Below the pieces are notes generated by a model that was not told the origin of the DNA, did no database searches, and saw only the letters and a program-made list of their open reading frames with translations. The translations under genes and the position numbers were made by a program. A DNA stretch of 64,000 nucleotides from positions 125,560 to 189,559 of the forward strand of contig VWZL01000441.1 in assembly GCA_013396915.1 (NCBI GenBank), given 5' to 3'. Positions 63,546 through 64,000 of this stretch are shown here, in pieces (position 1 is the stretch's first letter; each line of letters begins with the position of its first letter). This stretch comes from Stercorarius parasiticus (Eukaryota; Chordata; Aves; Charadriiformes; Stercorariidae).

Positions 63546-64000
63546 AACATTATTGTAAAAGTGCAGAACATTGGACTTCTTGTTGTTTAATAGTGCTCCA
63601 TTTTCATTACTCCAATCCTCAACATTACCCAATAGGGTGTTAATGCACCTAAATTCACTAACCAGTTCCTGTAGTTTACAACAATTCCGAATTTTGGAAT
63701 GAAGGTATAAGATGTATCACTATTTTTTTATTATTACTTATCGTGCTATTTAATTTAAACTAAGACCACTTTTGGTAATTTCATCCAGGCTTATTTTCTT
63801 TGATCATGTTTTCTATAACTCCTCATTAATTGCCCAAAGAAGCATCTCTTCTCGGTGATAAAGCAGTTATTCAGCAAATAAATTAGGTGACTACCACATT
63901 CAGGAATAACAGAGGCCTTCAATTTGTAGTAGTTTTTAATGGAATAATATAATTCTCACAACCAGTTATCGAAGAGTATTACTTATATGGCTATCTGTAT

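Larger units (their letters stand above)
59570..64000 (-). other. GABRG1: GABRG1 intron 2 (3' part)
   Basis: Begins with acceptor TTTAG just above exon 3 and runs off the window. I looked for the conserved end of exon 2 (a helix ending in a gamma-type 'LRPDIG' segment) on the minus strand and did not find it, so exons 1 and 2 should lie beyond 64000. Contents are CR1 remnants at about 60860-62260 and 63410-63545, a 10-G run at 61081-61090 and AT/GT-rich sequence at 61195-61260. Confidence 0.75.

Noticed and set aside
59570..64000. Search for GABRG1 exon 2 and exon 1
   Set aside because: No minus-strand segment resembling the N-terminal helix or signal peptide with a phase-1 donor was found, so none is annotated.

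Overview
This window is vertebrate nuclear DNA, almost certainly avian. It is AT-rich and gene-sparse, with large introns and canonical GT-AG splice sites. It carries several CR1 LINE 3' ends that finish in the bird-typical octamer tail (seen here inverted as 'catagaatcatagaatg') and one LTR with TG...CA ends and a 'TGTCATGGTTTGGG' start. No bacterial-type genes, CRISPR arrays, tRNAs or rRNAs were recognised.

The only host protein-coding gene I can support is on the minus strand. It is the GABA-A receptor gamma-1 subunit gene, GABRG1. Seven consecutive coding exons (3 to 9 in the usual nine-exon layout) lie between 59569 and 31073. Their lengths are 68, 221, 83, 138, 153, 212 and 279 nt including the stop. 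All phases join, and together they encode about 383 residues, from just before the first ligand-binding beta strands to the C-terminus. Exons 1 and 2 (signal peptide and N-terminal helix) were not found and should lie beyond position 64000. The 3' UTR runs leftward from 31072.

Layout: 1-11077 is intergenic, with one CR1 3' fragment at about 2278-2623. A long, decayed CR1 ORF2 copy lies at about 11078-14122 on the plus strand, split by a 590-bp solo LTR at 12037-12626. From 14123 to about 30600 there is intergenic or distal 3'-flanking sequence with no gene I can defend. From about 30600 to 59569 is GABRG1, with introns holding recent CR1 tails (41981-42275, 50551-50860), older CR1 remnants (about 31745-31915, 36945-37010) and microsatellites. 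From 59570 to 64000 is intron 2, containing a diverged antisense CR1 of about 1.4 kb at roughly 60860-62260.

The encoded subunit would join alpha and beta subunits in a pentameric chloride channel. I found no undescribed system. The most interesting points are the gamma-1-type residues at the benzodiazepine site, a gamma-2-like trafficking motif in the TM3-TM4 loop, the nested LTR-in-CR1 insertion, and the layering of CR1 copies of different ages. Family assignments rest on remembered family features; no database search was run.
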